From assembly GCA_028292565.1 (NCBI GenBank), contig JAQGMD010000424.1:1-5780 (forward strand): DNA of 5,780 nucleotides, written 5' to 3'. This DNA comes from Burkholderia sp. (GTDB lineage Bacteria > Pseudomonadota > Gammaproteobacteria > Burkholderiales > Burkholderiaceae). Below are positions 1 to 5,780 of this stretch, piece by piece. Under the pieces are notes generated by a model. It was not told the DNA's origin. It did no database searches and saw only the letters and a program-made list of their open reading frames with translations. The first letter of the stretch is position 1. Every line of letters begins with the position of its first letter. A program made the position numbers and the translations under genes.

Positions 1-22
1 CCTCTCCCGCTCGCGGGCGAGG
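1..22. repeat. GC-rich imperfect hairpin (REP-like) downstream of lpdA
   Basis: Bases 1-10 (CCTCTCCCGC) pair with 13-22 (GCGGGCGAGG) with one mismatch at base 5 and a two-base loop. Short CCTCTCCC...GGGAGAGG-type palindromes are common dispersed extragenic elements in proteobacteria, so I read this as a REP-like unit. The copy may continue past the left edge of the window. It lies just beyond the lpdA terminator, and a similar GC-rich palindrome sits on the other side of lpdA at 2200-2222. Confidence 0.5.
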
Positions 23-32
23 GGTTCCCCCC

Positions 33-66
33 AAAAAAAATGCGACGCCGCGGCGTCGCTTTTTTT
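33..66. terminator. Bidirectional intrinsic terminator after lpdA
   Basis: Bases 42-59 are a perfect 18-base palindrome: GCGACGCCG (42-50) against CGGCGTCGC (51-59). Eight A residues (33-40) lie to the left and seven T residues (60-66) to the right. Read on the minus strand, the lpdA transcript enters the stem 20 bases after its TAG stop and leaves it into one A and then a run of eight U, the classic Rho-independent layout. Read on the plus strand, the stem is followed at once by seven U, so it could also stop a convergent transcript from beyond the left edge. With no loop bases in the perfect palindrome, the innermost pairs must open to form the RNA hairpin. Confidence 0.9.
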
Positions 67-79
67 ACGCAGCGGAGAA

Positions 80-2179
80 CTATCTCTTCCGAACCGGCGG
101 CAAATCGGTACACACACCTTCAAACACTTCCGCCGCCATGCCGACAGATTCGCCCAGCGTCGGATGCGGATGGATCGTCTTGCCGATATCCACCGCATCG
201 GCGCCCATCTCGATCGCCAATGCGATTTCACTGATCAGGTCGCCCGCATGGGTACCGACGATGCCGCCGCCGACTATGCGGTGTGTCTCCGCATCGAACA
301 GCAGCTTGGTAAAGCCCTCGTCGCGGCCATTGGCGACCGCGCGACCGCTTGCTGCCCACGGGAACAGACCCTTCTCCAGCTTGATGCCTTTCGCCTTGGC
401 TTCGTCCTCGGTGATGCCGACCCATGCAACTTCCGGATCGGTGTAAGCCACCGAAGGAATCACAGTAGCGTCGAAGTACGACTTCTGTCCCGCTGAAGCC
501 TCAGCAGCGACGTGTGCTTCATGCACCGCCTTGTGGGCCAGCATCGGCTGGCCGACGATGTCGCCGATTGCATAAATATGCGGCACGTTGGTACGCATCT
601 GCGCATCGACGTTGACGAAACCGCGATCGGTCACTACAACGCCAGCCTTGTCGGCCCCGATCTTCTTGCCGTTCGGGCTGCGACCGACGGCGACCAGGAC
701 CATGTCGTAAATCTGTGGCTCCGGTGCGGTACCGCCCGCCTCCGCGCTTTCGAAACTGACCTTGATGCCTTCCTTCAGTGCTTCTACGGCGACGGTCTTG
801 GTCTTCAGCATGACCTTGTCGAAGCGCTTTTCATTGAACTTCTGCCACACCTTCACCAGGTCACGGTCGGCGCCTTGCATCAGGCCATCCAGCATTTCAA
901 CCACGTCAATACGCGACCCGAGTGTCGAATACACGGTCGCCATCTCCAGGCCGATGATGCCGCCGCCGATCACCAGCATGCGTTTCGGCACCGAACGCAA
1001 TTCGAGCGCGCCGGTGGAGTCGACGATGCGTGGATCCTGCGGCACGAACGGCAGCTTGACGACAGACGAGCCGGCCGCAACGATGGCCTGCTTGAACTGC
1101 ACGGTTTTTTTGCTGCCGTCGGCAGCGGTGACTTCCACGTGATACGGGCTCAGGAACTGGCCGATGCCCTGCACCACGTTGACCTTGCGCGCCTTGGCCA
1201 TTCCAGCCAGGCCGCCGGTCATCTTGCTGACGACTTTGTCTTTATAGCCGCGCAACTTGTCGATATCAATCTCAGGCTTTCCAAAACTGACGCCATGCGC
1301 CGCCATCCCGGCCGCTTCATCGATCACGGCGGCAACATGCAACAGGGCCTTGGAAGGAATGCAGCCGACGTTCAGGCAGACGCCGCCCAGGGTCGGGTAG
1401 CGTTCGACCAGCACGGTCGACATGCCAAGGTCGGCGGAACGGAACGCAGCGGAATAGCCGCCAGGGCCTGCACCGAGCACCAGCGTGTCGCAGTCGATAT
1501 CGGCTTTACCGACGAAGCTTCCTGCGGTGGGCGCCTGGACAGTCACAGGCGCAGCTGCGGCAGGAGCAGCCGGCGCGGGAGCTTTCGCCTTCGCCTCGGC
1601 GGGTGCCGCGGCGCCCTGTGCTTCGAGTACCAGGACCAGGGACCCCTTGGATACCTTGTCGCCCATCTTGACCTTCAATTCCTTGACGACGCCCGCATGA
1701 CTAGACGGAATCTCCATGCTGGCCTTGTCGGATTCGACAGTCATCAATGATTGGTCCGTCTTGATCGTGTCGCCCGGCTTCACCAGCAATTCGATGATTT
1801 CGACTTCCTTGAAGTCGCCGATGTCGGGGACTATGACGTCGATGCGACCCGATGGGGCGGCTGCGGCAGGAGCAGCTGATGCAGGCTCGCTGGCTTTCGG
1901 CTGCTCCGGAGCGGCGGGCTGAGGCGCAGCCGCGCCGGCGCCGGATGGTTCAAGCAGCAGCAGCAAGGAGCCTTCCGCTATTTTATCGCCGAGTCTGACC
2001 TTCATTTCCTTCACCACGCCCGCGTGGCTGGACGGAATCTCCATGCTGGCCTTGTCGGATTCGACCGTAATCAATGACTGATCGACCTTGATTGTATCGC
2101 CAGGCTTGGCGAGCAGTTCGATGACTTCCACTTCCTTAAAGTCGCCGATGTCCGGGACTTTGACTTCCACCAAACTCAT
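80..2179 (-). CDS. lpdA: Dihydrolipoyl dehydrogenase (E3) with two N-terminal lipoyl domains
   Basis: This is the cytoplasmic flavoprotein E3 of 2-oxoacid dehydrogenase complexes, which reoxidises dihydrolipoamide and passes electrons through FAD to NAD+. The 699-residue product has two lipoyl domains (about 4-77 and 113-186) with lipoyl-lysines K43 and K152, both in [12 protein letters not shown]. Ala/Pro-rich linkers (about 79-111 and 188-219) separate them from each other and from the E3 core. The core shows the FAD motif GAGPGG (236-241), the redox disulfide C268/C273 in [13 protein letters not shown], the NAD motif GGGIIG (405-410), the second FAD segment YAIGD (536-540), and the catalytic His-Glu pair H672/E677 in HPHPTLGE. 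A plain E3 is about 470 residues and single-lipoyl forms about 590, so the extra length is the second lipoyl domain. GGAG (2188-2191) sits 8 bases before the ATG. Nothing is truncated. aceE and aceF are not upstream in the window, so the partner complex is inferred; the type is usual for pyruvate dehydrogenase. Confidence 0.97.
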   Translation of the reverse strand: MSLVEVKVPDIGDFKEVEVIELLAKPGDTIKVDQSLITVESDKASMEIPSSHAGVVKEMKVRLGDKIAEGSLLLLLEPSGAGAAAPQPAAPEQPKASEPASAAPAAAAPSGRIDVIVPDIGDFKEVEIIELLVKPGDTIKTDQSLMTVESDKASMEIPSSHAGVVKELKVKMGDKVSKGSLVLVLEAQGAAAPAEAKAKAPAPAAPAAAAPVTVQAPTAGSFVGKADIDCDTLVLGAGPGGYSAAFRSADLGMSTVLVERYPTLGGVCLNVGCIPSKALLHVAAVIDEAAGMAAHGVSFGKPEIDIDKLRGYKDKVVSKMTGGLAGMAKARKVNVVQGIGQFLSPYHVEVTAADGSKKTVQFKQAIVAAGSSVVKLPFVPQDPRIVDSTGALELRSVPKRMLVIGGGIIGLEMATVYSTLGSRIDVVEMLDGLMQGADRDLVKVWQKFNEKRFDKVMLKTKTVAVEALKEGIKVSFESAEAGGTAPEPQIYDMVLVAVGRSPNGKKIGADKAGVVVTDRGFVNVDAQMRTNVPHIYAIGDIVGQPMLAHKAVHEAHVAAEASAGQKSYFDATVIPSVAYTDPEVAWVGITEDEAKAKGIKLEKGLFPWAASGRAVANGRDEGFTKLLFDAETHRIVGGGIVGTHAGDLISEIALAIEMGADAVDIGKTIHPHPTLGESVGMAAEVFEGVCTDLPPVRKR
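1622..2170 (-). repeat. Tandem duplicated lipoyl-domain coding segments within lpdA
   Basis: The two lipoyl domains are encoded at 1949-2170 (domain 1) and 1622-1843 (domain 2), an exact offset of 327 bases (109 codons). By hand alignment 59 of 74 residues are identical. The DNA is also alike: a 35-base stretch around the lipoyl-lysine is identical at 2031-2065 and 1704-1738. The Ala/Pro linkers differ more. This fits an in-frame tandem duplication of one domain plus linker, or repeated gene conversion between the copies. Both copies keep the lysine and its flanking residues, so both are expected to be lipoylated. Confidence 0.9.
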
Positions 2180-2199
2180 AGCGTTAGCTCCGTCTGATC

Positions 2200-2222
2200 C
2201 CCCTCACCCTCAGGGTGAGGGG
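2200..2222. repeat. Perfect GC-rich hairpin in the lpdA leader (REP-like)
   Basis: CCCCTCACCCT (2200-2210) and AGGGTGAGGGG (2212-2222) are perfect reverse complements around a single base. The stem ends 8 bases before the GGAG of lpdA, so if the promoter lies upstream it is transcribed as part of the lpdA leader. CCCTCACCC/GGGTGAGGG palindromes are a frequent kind of dispersed extragenic repeat in proteobacteria. It could act as an RNA stability or attenuation element, but no U run follows it in the minus direction, so it is not a classic terminator. Confidence 0.65.
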
Positions 2223-2229
2223 ACAGGGG

Positions 2230-2272
2230 GTTTTGTTGGGGTTTCGGACGGCATGCCGTCCGCCACCAAAAC
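2230..2272. repeat. Hairpin with an 18-bp perfect palindromic core
   Basis: The core CGGACGGCA/TGCCGTCCG (2245-2253 and 2254-2262) is a perfect 18-base palindrome. Flanking GTTTTGTTGG (2230-2239) and CCACCAAAAC (2263-2272) also pair, 9 of 10, which gives a longer cruciform or hairpin with a small one-sided bulge at 2240-2244. It lies about 50 bases upstream of the lpdA start. It could be another extragenic palindrome, or the core could be a dimeric operator site; the sequence alone does not decide. Confidence 0.5.
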
Positions 2273-2410
2273 GGTACCCGCATATTTGCGAGTACGCGCC
2301 CTGCAAGCGGGGGTGGGTTTCCGTCGTGCTGGAACAACAGCATTCACGCTGCACTCAAGAACGAAAACCTTACCCCGGCCTTTTATCTTCCCCTCATAAA
2401 CCGAGGGACC

Positions 2411-2604
2411 TTAGGCACCGCGCAGGAATAAGTTGGTCAATTTTGCTGGCCGTAGCGGGCGCGTTGCAGAGAGCCTGACTTGTTTCGTTGCTCGCGAACG
2501 TGTTGCTCGTCGTCGCCATAGCTCGCTATGACTCCTCCTCACGCCTTGCACCGCATCCCGCGACGACCGCCAAATTGCCCAACTTATTCCTGCGCGGCGC
2601 CTTA
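2411..2604. mobile_element. MITE-like inverted-repeat element, about 190 bp
   Basis: The arm at 2414-2443 pairs with 2572-2601 in 28 of 30 positions, including an unbroken 19-base match (CCGCGCAGGAATAAGTTGG and its complement). Weaker pairing continues inward to about 2468 on the left and 2547 on the right, through GCGGG/CCCGC and GCGTTGCA/TGCACCGC, leaving a loop of about 78 bases. The loop holds a small hairpin, CATAGC/GCTATG at 2517-2530, and GTTGCTCG twice (2487-2494, 2502-2509). The triplet TTA touches both outer ends (2411-2413, 2602-2604) and may be a target duplication; CCTTA also occurs at both ends (2409-2413, 2600-2604) but overlaps the right arm. There is no transposase, so it would be non-autonomous. 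It could instead be a large repetitive extragenic palindrome or a structured RNA. Confidence 0.6.
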
Positions 2605-2692
2605 CCCGGTATGCCCTCGCGAGTGAAATCACATTGAACAAAAAAAGCAGCAACAGCGGGTAACGGAGCCGTCAGTCGTATATGGTCCGGCG

Positions 2693-2717
2693 TGTTGGGA
2701 TTTGCATCCCAACCTAC
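2693..2717. repeat. Short dispersed-repeat hairpin of GTAGGTTGGGAT type
   Basis: GTTGGGA (2694-2700) pairs perfectly with TCCCAAC (2707-2713) around a six-base loop. The minus strand reads GTAGGTTGGGAT...ATCCCAACA, which resembles the GTAGGTTGGG...CCCAACA family of small extragenic repeats seen in many bacterial genomes; that family link is from memory. It lies about 45 bases after the stop of the PH-domain gene. No U run follows on either strand, so it is a weak candidate for a terminator, but it could protect the 3' end of that transcript. Confidence 0.5.
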
Positions 2718-2761
2718 ATCTTGGGTATGCGAGACGATACCGATCGCATTCGTTTAAATCG

Positions 2762-3139
2762 TTATTTCAGGACGTAGGCCGCAAGTACGCTTTGAACCTC
2801 GTAGATACTCAGCTTCTTGTTAAACTGCTTTTGGATGGGCGCGGCAGTACTTGACATCCAGATTTTTAACTCGGCGTCCAAATCGAACGTACCTCCTGTT
2901 TCAATACTGAAGTGGGTGATGCTCTTGTAGGGCACCGAGTGATATTCAACCTTACTTCCTGTCAGTCCCTGCTTATCAACCAGGACCAATCGTTTATCGG
3001 TGAAGACAAAGTAATCACGGATGAGTTGATAGGCATGCTCCACGCGCTCTCCAGGCGCGAGAATCTTGCTGAATTCTTGTTGCACTTTCGCAGGATCGAT
3101 CTGCGATGCATTGCCGAGTACGCCATCAAAAAGTCCCAT
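2762..3139 (-). CDS. Small bacterial PH-domain protein (bPH_1 / DUF1696-like)
   Basis: The 125-residue product resembles the bacterial pleckstrin-homology family bPH_1 (formerly DUF1696, YvbH-like). The pattern seen is GE (30-31), a VFTDKRLVLVDKQG strand-turn segment (45-58), the VPYKSI strand (69-74), FSIETGG (77-83) and DAELKIW (88-94), followed by a C-terminal helix, as in a PH fold. No signal peptide or membrane segment is visible, so it is probably cytoplasmic. The molecular function and ligand of this family are not well established, and none is claimed. An in-frame TTG lies five codons upstream, but GGAG (3149-3152) falls inside that extension and sits 9 bases before the ATG, so the ATG at 3139 is the better start. 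Base composition is lower in GC than lpdA (28 of 60 in 2761-2820 against 40 of 60 in 1021-1080), which hints at separate acquisition. It lies 146 bases downstream of glgX and could be co-transcribed. Confidence 0.85.
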   Translation of the reverse strand: MGLFDGVLGNASQIDPAKVQQEFSKILAPGERVEHAYQLIRDYFVFTDKRLVLVDKQGLTGSKVEYHSVPYKSITHFSIETGGTFDLDAELKIWMSSTAAPIQKQFNKKLSIYEVQSVLAAYVLK

Positions 3140-3148
3140 AAACTTCGT

Positions 3149-3152
3149 CTCC
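3149..3152 (-). promoter_or_regulatory. Ribosome binding site fixing the PH-domain gene start
   Basis: The minus strand reads TTTTGGAGACGAAGTTTATG. GGAG ends 9 bases before the ATG at 3139 and overlaps the alternative TTG frame at 3152-3154, so it supports the ATG and argues against the longer product. Confidence 0.7.
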
Positions 3153-3248
3153 AAAATATTTTGTCGGGTAATACATCTTACGGTGATGCGTGAAGATGCA
3201 ACGGCCTATCAGACCAGCGTGCTGCTTCTCGACAGAAGGTTTAGCGCC

Positions 3249-3265
3249 GTAGGGTGCGCATTAGC
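3249..3265. repeat. Possible half copy of a dispersed GTAGGGTGCGCATTAGC repeat
   Basis: This 17-base string in the glgX to PH-domain gene spacer resembles the left half of a known style of extragenic palindrome (GTAGGGTGCGCATTAGC...GCACC). The pairing right half is not present, so this is either a decayed copy or chance; the family resemblance is from memory. The rest of the 146-base spacer shows no clear intrinsic terminator for glgX and no convincing promoter. Confidence 0.25.
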
Positions 3266-3285
3266 AGGAGTAAGTAAATCGCTTC

Positions 3286-5529
3286 TCACTTGCGTCTCGC
3301 CCCGCCTATCCATGCGTCGATGTCATCGCGCGATTCCCTCGCAGGCGTCAGTTGCGCCTCCCCCTTGTCGCTTACCGACGCGAATAGCAACAGCGACCGG
3401 CCGGTGACCTGATAACAATGGCCGAAGTCAAAAACAGGCCGGTCTGAGCGGCTGGGGTCGTTGGTGTCGATCAGGCCAATCCAATGTCGTCCCTCGGGCA
3501 CCTCTGGCAGAGTGAACTCGACTACATCATCGTGCGCGTTAAAGACGAGTAGCAGCGTCTCGTCGGAGCCGAGCCTTTTGATGCCGGTCGCCTGCGCGCG
3601 TCCATCCAGAAGCATGCCGAAGCATTTGGCATTGGGGTCGCTCCAATGGCCTTCCGACATTTCCTGGCCGTCCGGCGTCAGCCAGGTAACGTCCTTCACG
3701 TTGAGATACTCGTTGTAATTGCCGGTCAAAAACCGGCCACGGTTCAGAACGGGGTAACTCTTGCGGATACGAAGCAGCTTACGCGTAAATTCCAGCATGT
3801 CACGGTCGTCCGCTGTAATGTTCCCCCACTCCAGCCATGTGACCTCGTTATCCTGCGCATAGGCATTGTTGCTGCCACGTTGCGTATTGCCAAACTCATC
3901 GCCGGCGAGGATGAGCGGCGTGCCGCGAGATAGCACGAGGGTAGCCATCAAGTTTCGCTTTTGCCGTTCGCGCACTGCCTTGATTTCCGCATCGTCGGTG
4001 GGCCCTTCCACGCCGTAGTTCCATGAATGGTTATTCGAATGACCGTCGCGGTTTTCCTCGCCGTTGGCTTCGTTGTGCTTGTCATTGTAGGAAACGAGGT
4101 CGTTCAGCGTGAAACCGTCATGCGCAGAAATAAAATTCACACTCGCCCACGACTTGCGACCGCGTTTATTGAACAAGTCTCCGGAGCCGGAAATTCGGCA
4201 GGCGAAGTCGGCCAACTTGGCAGAGTCGCCTTTCCAGTACGCGCGGACGGTGTCCCGAAACTTGTCGTTCCATTCCGCCCACCCCGGTGGAAACTGTCCG
4301 ACCTGATATCCTCCCGGGCCGATATCCCAGGGTTCGGCAACGAGCTTCACGCTTGACAGCACGGGATCCTGCCGGCAGGCGTCGAGAAAGCCCCCGCCCT
4401 CGTCAAACCCGTAAGGCTCACGAGCGAGTATGGTCGCGAGATCGAAGCGGAAACCGTCCACGCGCATTTCCTGCGCCCAGTAGCGCAACGAATCGGTCAC
4501 CATCTGCAGCACGCGCTGATGGGAGAGATTGACCGTGTTACCCGTGCCGGTATCGTTGATGTAGAACCGCTTGTTGTCCGGCATGAGGCGATAGTAGCTG
4601 GCATTGTCGATGCCCTTGAGGGACAGGGTCGGTCCCAGCTCGTTGCCTTCCGCGGTGTGGTTATAGACGACATCGAGAATGACCTCGATTCCGGCTGCAT
4701 GAAACTGATTCACCATTTCCTTGAATTCATTTGCGAATGCCGAGTGCAGGTAGGATGGATGCGGAGCGAAGAATCCGATGGAGTTGTAGCCCCAATAATT
4801 CTTTAACCCTTTCTCGATCAGATAACTGTCGTGGATAAAGGCATGAATGGGCAGTAACTCCGCCGTCGTCACACCAAGCGCGCGCAGATACGCCGCGACT
4901 TCAGCCCGGGCAAGTCCCGCAAATGTACCGCGCTCTTCCTTGGGGATGCGGTCGTTCAGCGCTGTGAACCCCTTCACATGCATCTCATAAAAGACCGTGT
5001 TTTCCCATGGAACGCGTGGCAGGCGCTGCGGACCCCAGGTGAAGGCAGGATCGATGACGCGGCACTTCGGCACCAGATGGGCACTGTCGCGCTCATCATA
5101 GGAAAGATCCTTGTCCGGGGAGTCAAGCTTGTACCCGAACAGTTCAGGTCCCCAGGTAAGCTCGCCCACAAGCTGCTTGGCATAGGGATCTATGAGCAGC
5201 TTATTCGGATTAAACCGGTGACCGGCCCCTGGCTCGTAGGGGCCGTGAACCCGATAGCCATAGACAGTCCCCGGCCGCGCGGCGGGCAGGTACCCGTGCC
5301 ACACCTCGTCGGTATATTCCGGCAGCTCGATCCGTTCGAGCTCCTTCTTTCCGTCTATATCGAACAGGCACAACTCCACCTTCGTGGCGTGAGCGGAAAA
5401 CAAGGCGAAGTTCACTCCGAGGCCGTCCCAGGTGGCCCCAAGAGGGAACGGTTGCCCCTCCCGGATCACTGACGGCTGGAGAATCCCCGGGGCGGATAGG
5501 GCTTTGGAAATTTTCGGTGCACGCGTCAT
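3286..5529 (-). CDS. glgX: Glycogen debranching enzyme GlgX (GH13 isoamylase type)
   Basis: GlgX hydrolyses alpha-1,6 branch points of glycogen already shortened by phosphorylase; it acts in the cytoplasm. Residues are counted from the upstream ATG at 5580. An N-terminal CBM48-like domain (about 42-130; PFPLGATWDGLGVNFALFS) precedes a GH13 catalytic barrel with DVVYNH (303-308), nucleophile D380 in GFRFD, acid/base E416 in VAEPWD and stabiliser D488 in SAHDGF. GENRDG-type and LAGDEFGNTQRG segments typical of GlgX/TreX follow, then a C-terminal beta domain. About 30 residues after LLLF (730-733) look like a polar tail beyond the usual family end. The ATG at 5529 has GGAG five bases upstream, while the ATG at 5580 has no clear Shine-Dalgarno, so I prefer 5529 (747 residues); 5580 gives 764. 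TreX-type isoamylase/transferase activity is the main alternative. glgA/B/C are not visible nearby. All catalytic residues are intact. Confidence 0.94.
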   Translation of the reverse strand: MTRAPKISKALSAPGILQPSVIREGQPFPLGATWDGLGVNFALFSAHATKVELCLFDIDGKKELERIELPEYTDEVWHGYLPAARPGTVYGYRVHGPYEPGAGHRFNPNKLLIDPYAKQLVGELTWGPELFGYKLDSPDKDLSYDERDSAHLVPKCRVIDPAFTWGPQRLPRVPWENTVFYEMHVKGFTALNDRIPKEERGTFAGLARAEVAAYLRALGVTTAELLPIHAFIHDSYLIEKGLKNYWGYNSIGFFAPHPSYLHSAFANEFKEMVNQFHAAGIEVILDVVYNHTAEGNELGPTLSLKGIDNASYYRLMPDNKRFYINDTGTGNTVNLSHQRVLQMVTDSLRYWAQEMRVDGFRFDLATILAREPYGFDEGGGFLDACRQDPVLSSVKLVAEPWDIGPGGYQVGQFPPGWAEWNDKFRDTVRAYWKGDSAKLADFACRISGSGDLFNKRGRKSWASVNFISAHDGFTLNDLVSYNDKHNEANGEENRDGHSNNHSWNYGVEGPTDDAEIKAVRERQKRNLMATLVLSRGTPLILAGDEFGNTQRGSNNAYAQDNEVTWLEWGNITADDRDMLEFTRKLLRIRKSYPVLNRGRFLTGNYNEYLNVKDVTWLTPDGQEMSEGHWSDPNAKCFGMLLDGRAQATGIKRLGSDETLLLVFNAHDDVVEFTLPEVPEGRHWIGLIDTNDPSRSDRPVFDFGHCYQVTGRSLLLFASVSDKGEAQLTPARESRDDIDAWIGGARRK

Positions 5530-5534
5530 TGCGG

Positions 5535-5538
5535 CTCC
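5535..5538 (-). promoter_or_regulatory. Ribosome binding site favouring the internal glgX start
   Basis: The minus strand reads CTGGAGCCGCAATG, with GGAG five bases before the ATG at 5529. The upstream in-frame ATG at 5580 is preceded by AATTTAAACAAGC, which holds no purine-rich site. The homologous region of the family begins only about residue 40, so homology does not settle the start. Confidence 0.5.
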
Positions 5539-5580
5539 AGCGTAAGTTCCAGCATCTTGCTGTGTATTGTTATCCGGCAT

Positions 5581-5780
5581 GCTTGTTTAAATTGAGTGTA
5601 GTTGGCTCGACCCGACAGAAGAGGCCTGACTGTCCGCGACCGTACCTCGGCCGCTGCAATAGAGATATTTGAATGAAAACGGCACAGGTCCTCGGGTGCG
5701 GCTTCCTTATTTGGGTGTATAGCTTTGTGGTGACAGGTTTTCATTCATATTTCAGTGACGTCCAGGTTTACCTATAGATA
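5581..5780. other. Region upstream of glgX, with a 10-bp inverted repeat
   Basis: No gene is supported in these 200 bases. A 72-codon minus-strand frame (5526-5744) runs across it and ends with its TGA overlapping the ATG at 5529 (ATGA), but it has no clear ribosome binding site, overlaps the alternative glgX start and resembles nothing I know. GAATGAAAAC (5671-5680) recurs as its exact reverse complement GTTTTCATTC (5737-5746), with centres 66 bases apart, which could be a pair of regulator half-sites. The region is AT-richer near its right end, and the glgX promoter is probably here, but I cannot assign -35/-10 boxes. Confidence 0.35.

Larger units (their letters stand above)
2180..2761. 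other. Long palindrome-rich spacer between lpdA and the PH-domain gene
   Basis: No believable gene lies in this 582-base stretch. The open frames that cross it are short, rich in Arg/Ala/Pro, and run through the inverted repeats. It holds, left to right, the lpdA ribosome binding site, a perfect hairpin (2200-2222), a second hairpin (2230-2272), a large inverted-repeat element (2411-2604) and a short hairpin (2693-2717). In 2273-2410 I see only small stems such as CGCA/TGCG at 2279-2290, and in 2605-2692 nothing I can name. The lpdA promoter should be somewhere here or further upstream, but I found no -35/-10 pair convincing enough to call. Confidence 0.6.

Noticed and set aside
512..1750. 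Long plus-strand open frame of 412 codons
   Set aside because: It lies wholly antisense to the conserved lpdA core, is rich in His/Arg/Asp as expected of a shadow frame in GC-rich DNA, and has no recognisable domain.
2411..2653. 80-codon minus-strand frame and the matching plus-strand frame 2215-2478 as small genes
   Set aside because: Both run through the inverted-repeat element and owe their shared RAGISW peptide to its symmetry. They have no clear ribosome binding site and are rich in Arg.
2200..2717. CRISPR array or phage-defence locus in the palindrome-rich spacer
   Set aside because: The palindromes are different from one another and not evenly spaced, there are no direct repeats with unique spacers, and no cas, toxin or nuclease gene is present.
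2693..2717. Intrinsic terminator for the PH-domain gene
   Set aside because: The stem is only 7 bp and no U run follows it on the minus strand, so it is listed as a dispersed-repeat hairpin.
4978..5472. 164-codon plus-strand frame
   Set aside because: It is antisense to the glgX CBM48 and early catalytic region, whose family motifs are unmistakable; no independent support.
3286..5580. Glycogen branching enzyme, amylosucrase or maltooligosyl trehalose enzyme instead of GlgX
   Set aside because: The WDGLGVNFALFS start, GENRDG-type loop and LAGDEFGNTQRG segment fit the GlgX/TreX isoamylase group, not those other GH13 subfamilies.

Overview
The window reads as ordinary chromosomal DNA from a GC-rich proteobacterium, most likely a betaproteobacterium. 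The evidence is indirect: the dihydrolipoyl dehydrogenase carries its own N-terminal lipoyl domains of the type (V)[14 protein letters not shown], as is usual in Burkholderiales, Neisseriales and relatives, and the spacers hold short GC-rich palindromes of kinds common in proteobacteria. No genus can be named from the sequence alone.

All three supported genes lie on the minus strand. Read in the direction of transcription (right to left) they are: glgX, a GH13 glycogen debranching enzyme (about 3286-5529, possibly from 5580); a small bacterial PH-domain protein of unknown function (2762-3139); and lpdA, dihydrolipoyl dehydrogenase (E3) with two tandem lipoyl domains (80-2179). A strong hairpin with A and T tracts on its two sides (33-66) ends the lpdA transcript and could also stop transcription entering from the left.

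The genes do not form an obvious pathway. GlgX trims glycogen branches. LpdA reoxidises dihydrolipoamide for 2-oxoacid dehydrogenase complexes. The PH-domain gene between them is visibly AT-richer than lpdA. The usual partners are not next to these genes: no aceE/aceF lies within the 3.6 kb upstream of lpdA, and no glgA/B/C is visible beside glgX.

The least ordinary part is the 582-base spacer between the PH-domain gene and lpdA. It is packed with palindromes: a perfect 11-bp-arm hairpin just upstream of the lpdA ribosome binding site, an 18-bp perfect palindrome inside a longer hairpin, a roughly 190-bp inverted-repeat element that looks like a MITE or a large repetitive palindrome, and a short GTAGGTTGGGAT-type hairpin. 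Another imperfect GC-rich hairpin lies downstream of lpdA at the window edge. No defence system, CRISPR array, phage gene, tRNA, rRNA or transposase was found. The best candidates for a second look are the 2411-2604 element and the recent-looking lipoyl domain duplication.
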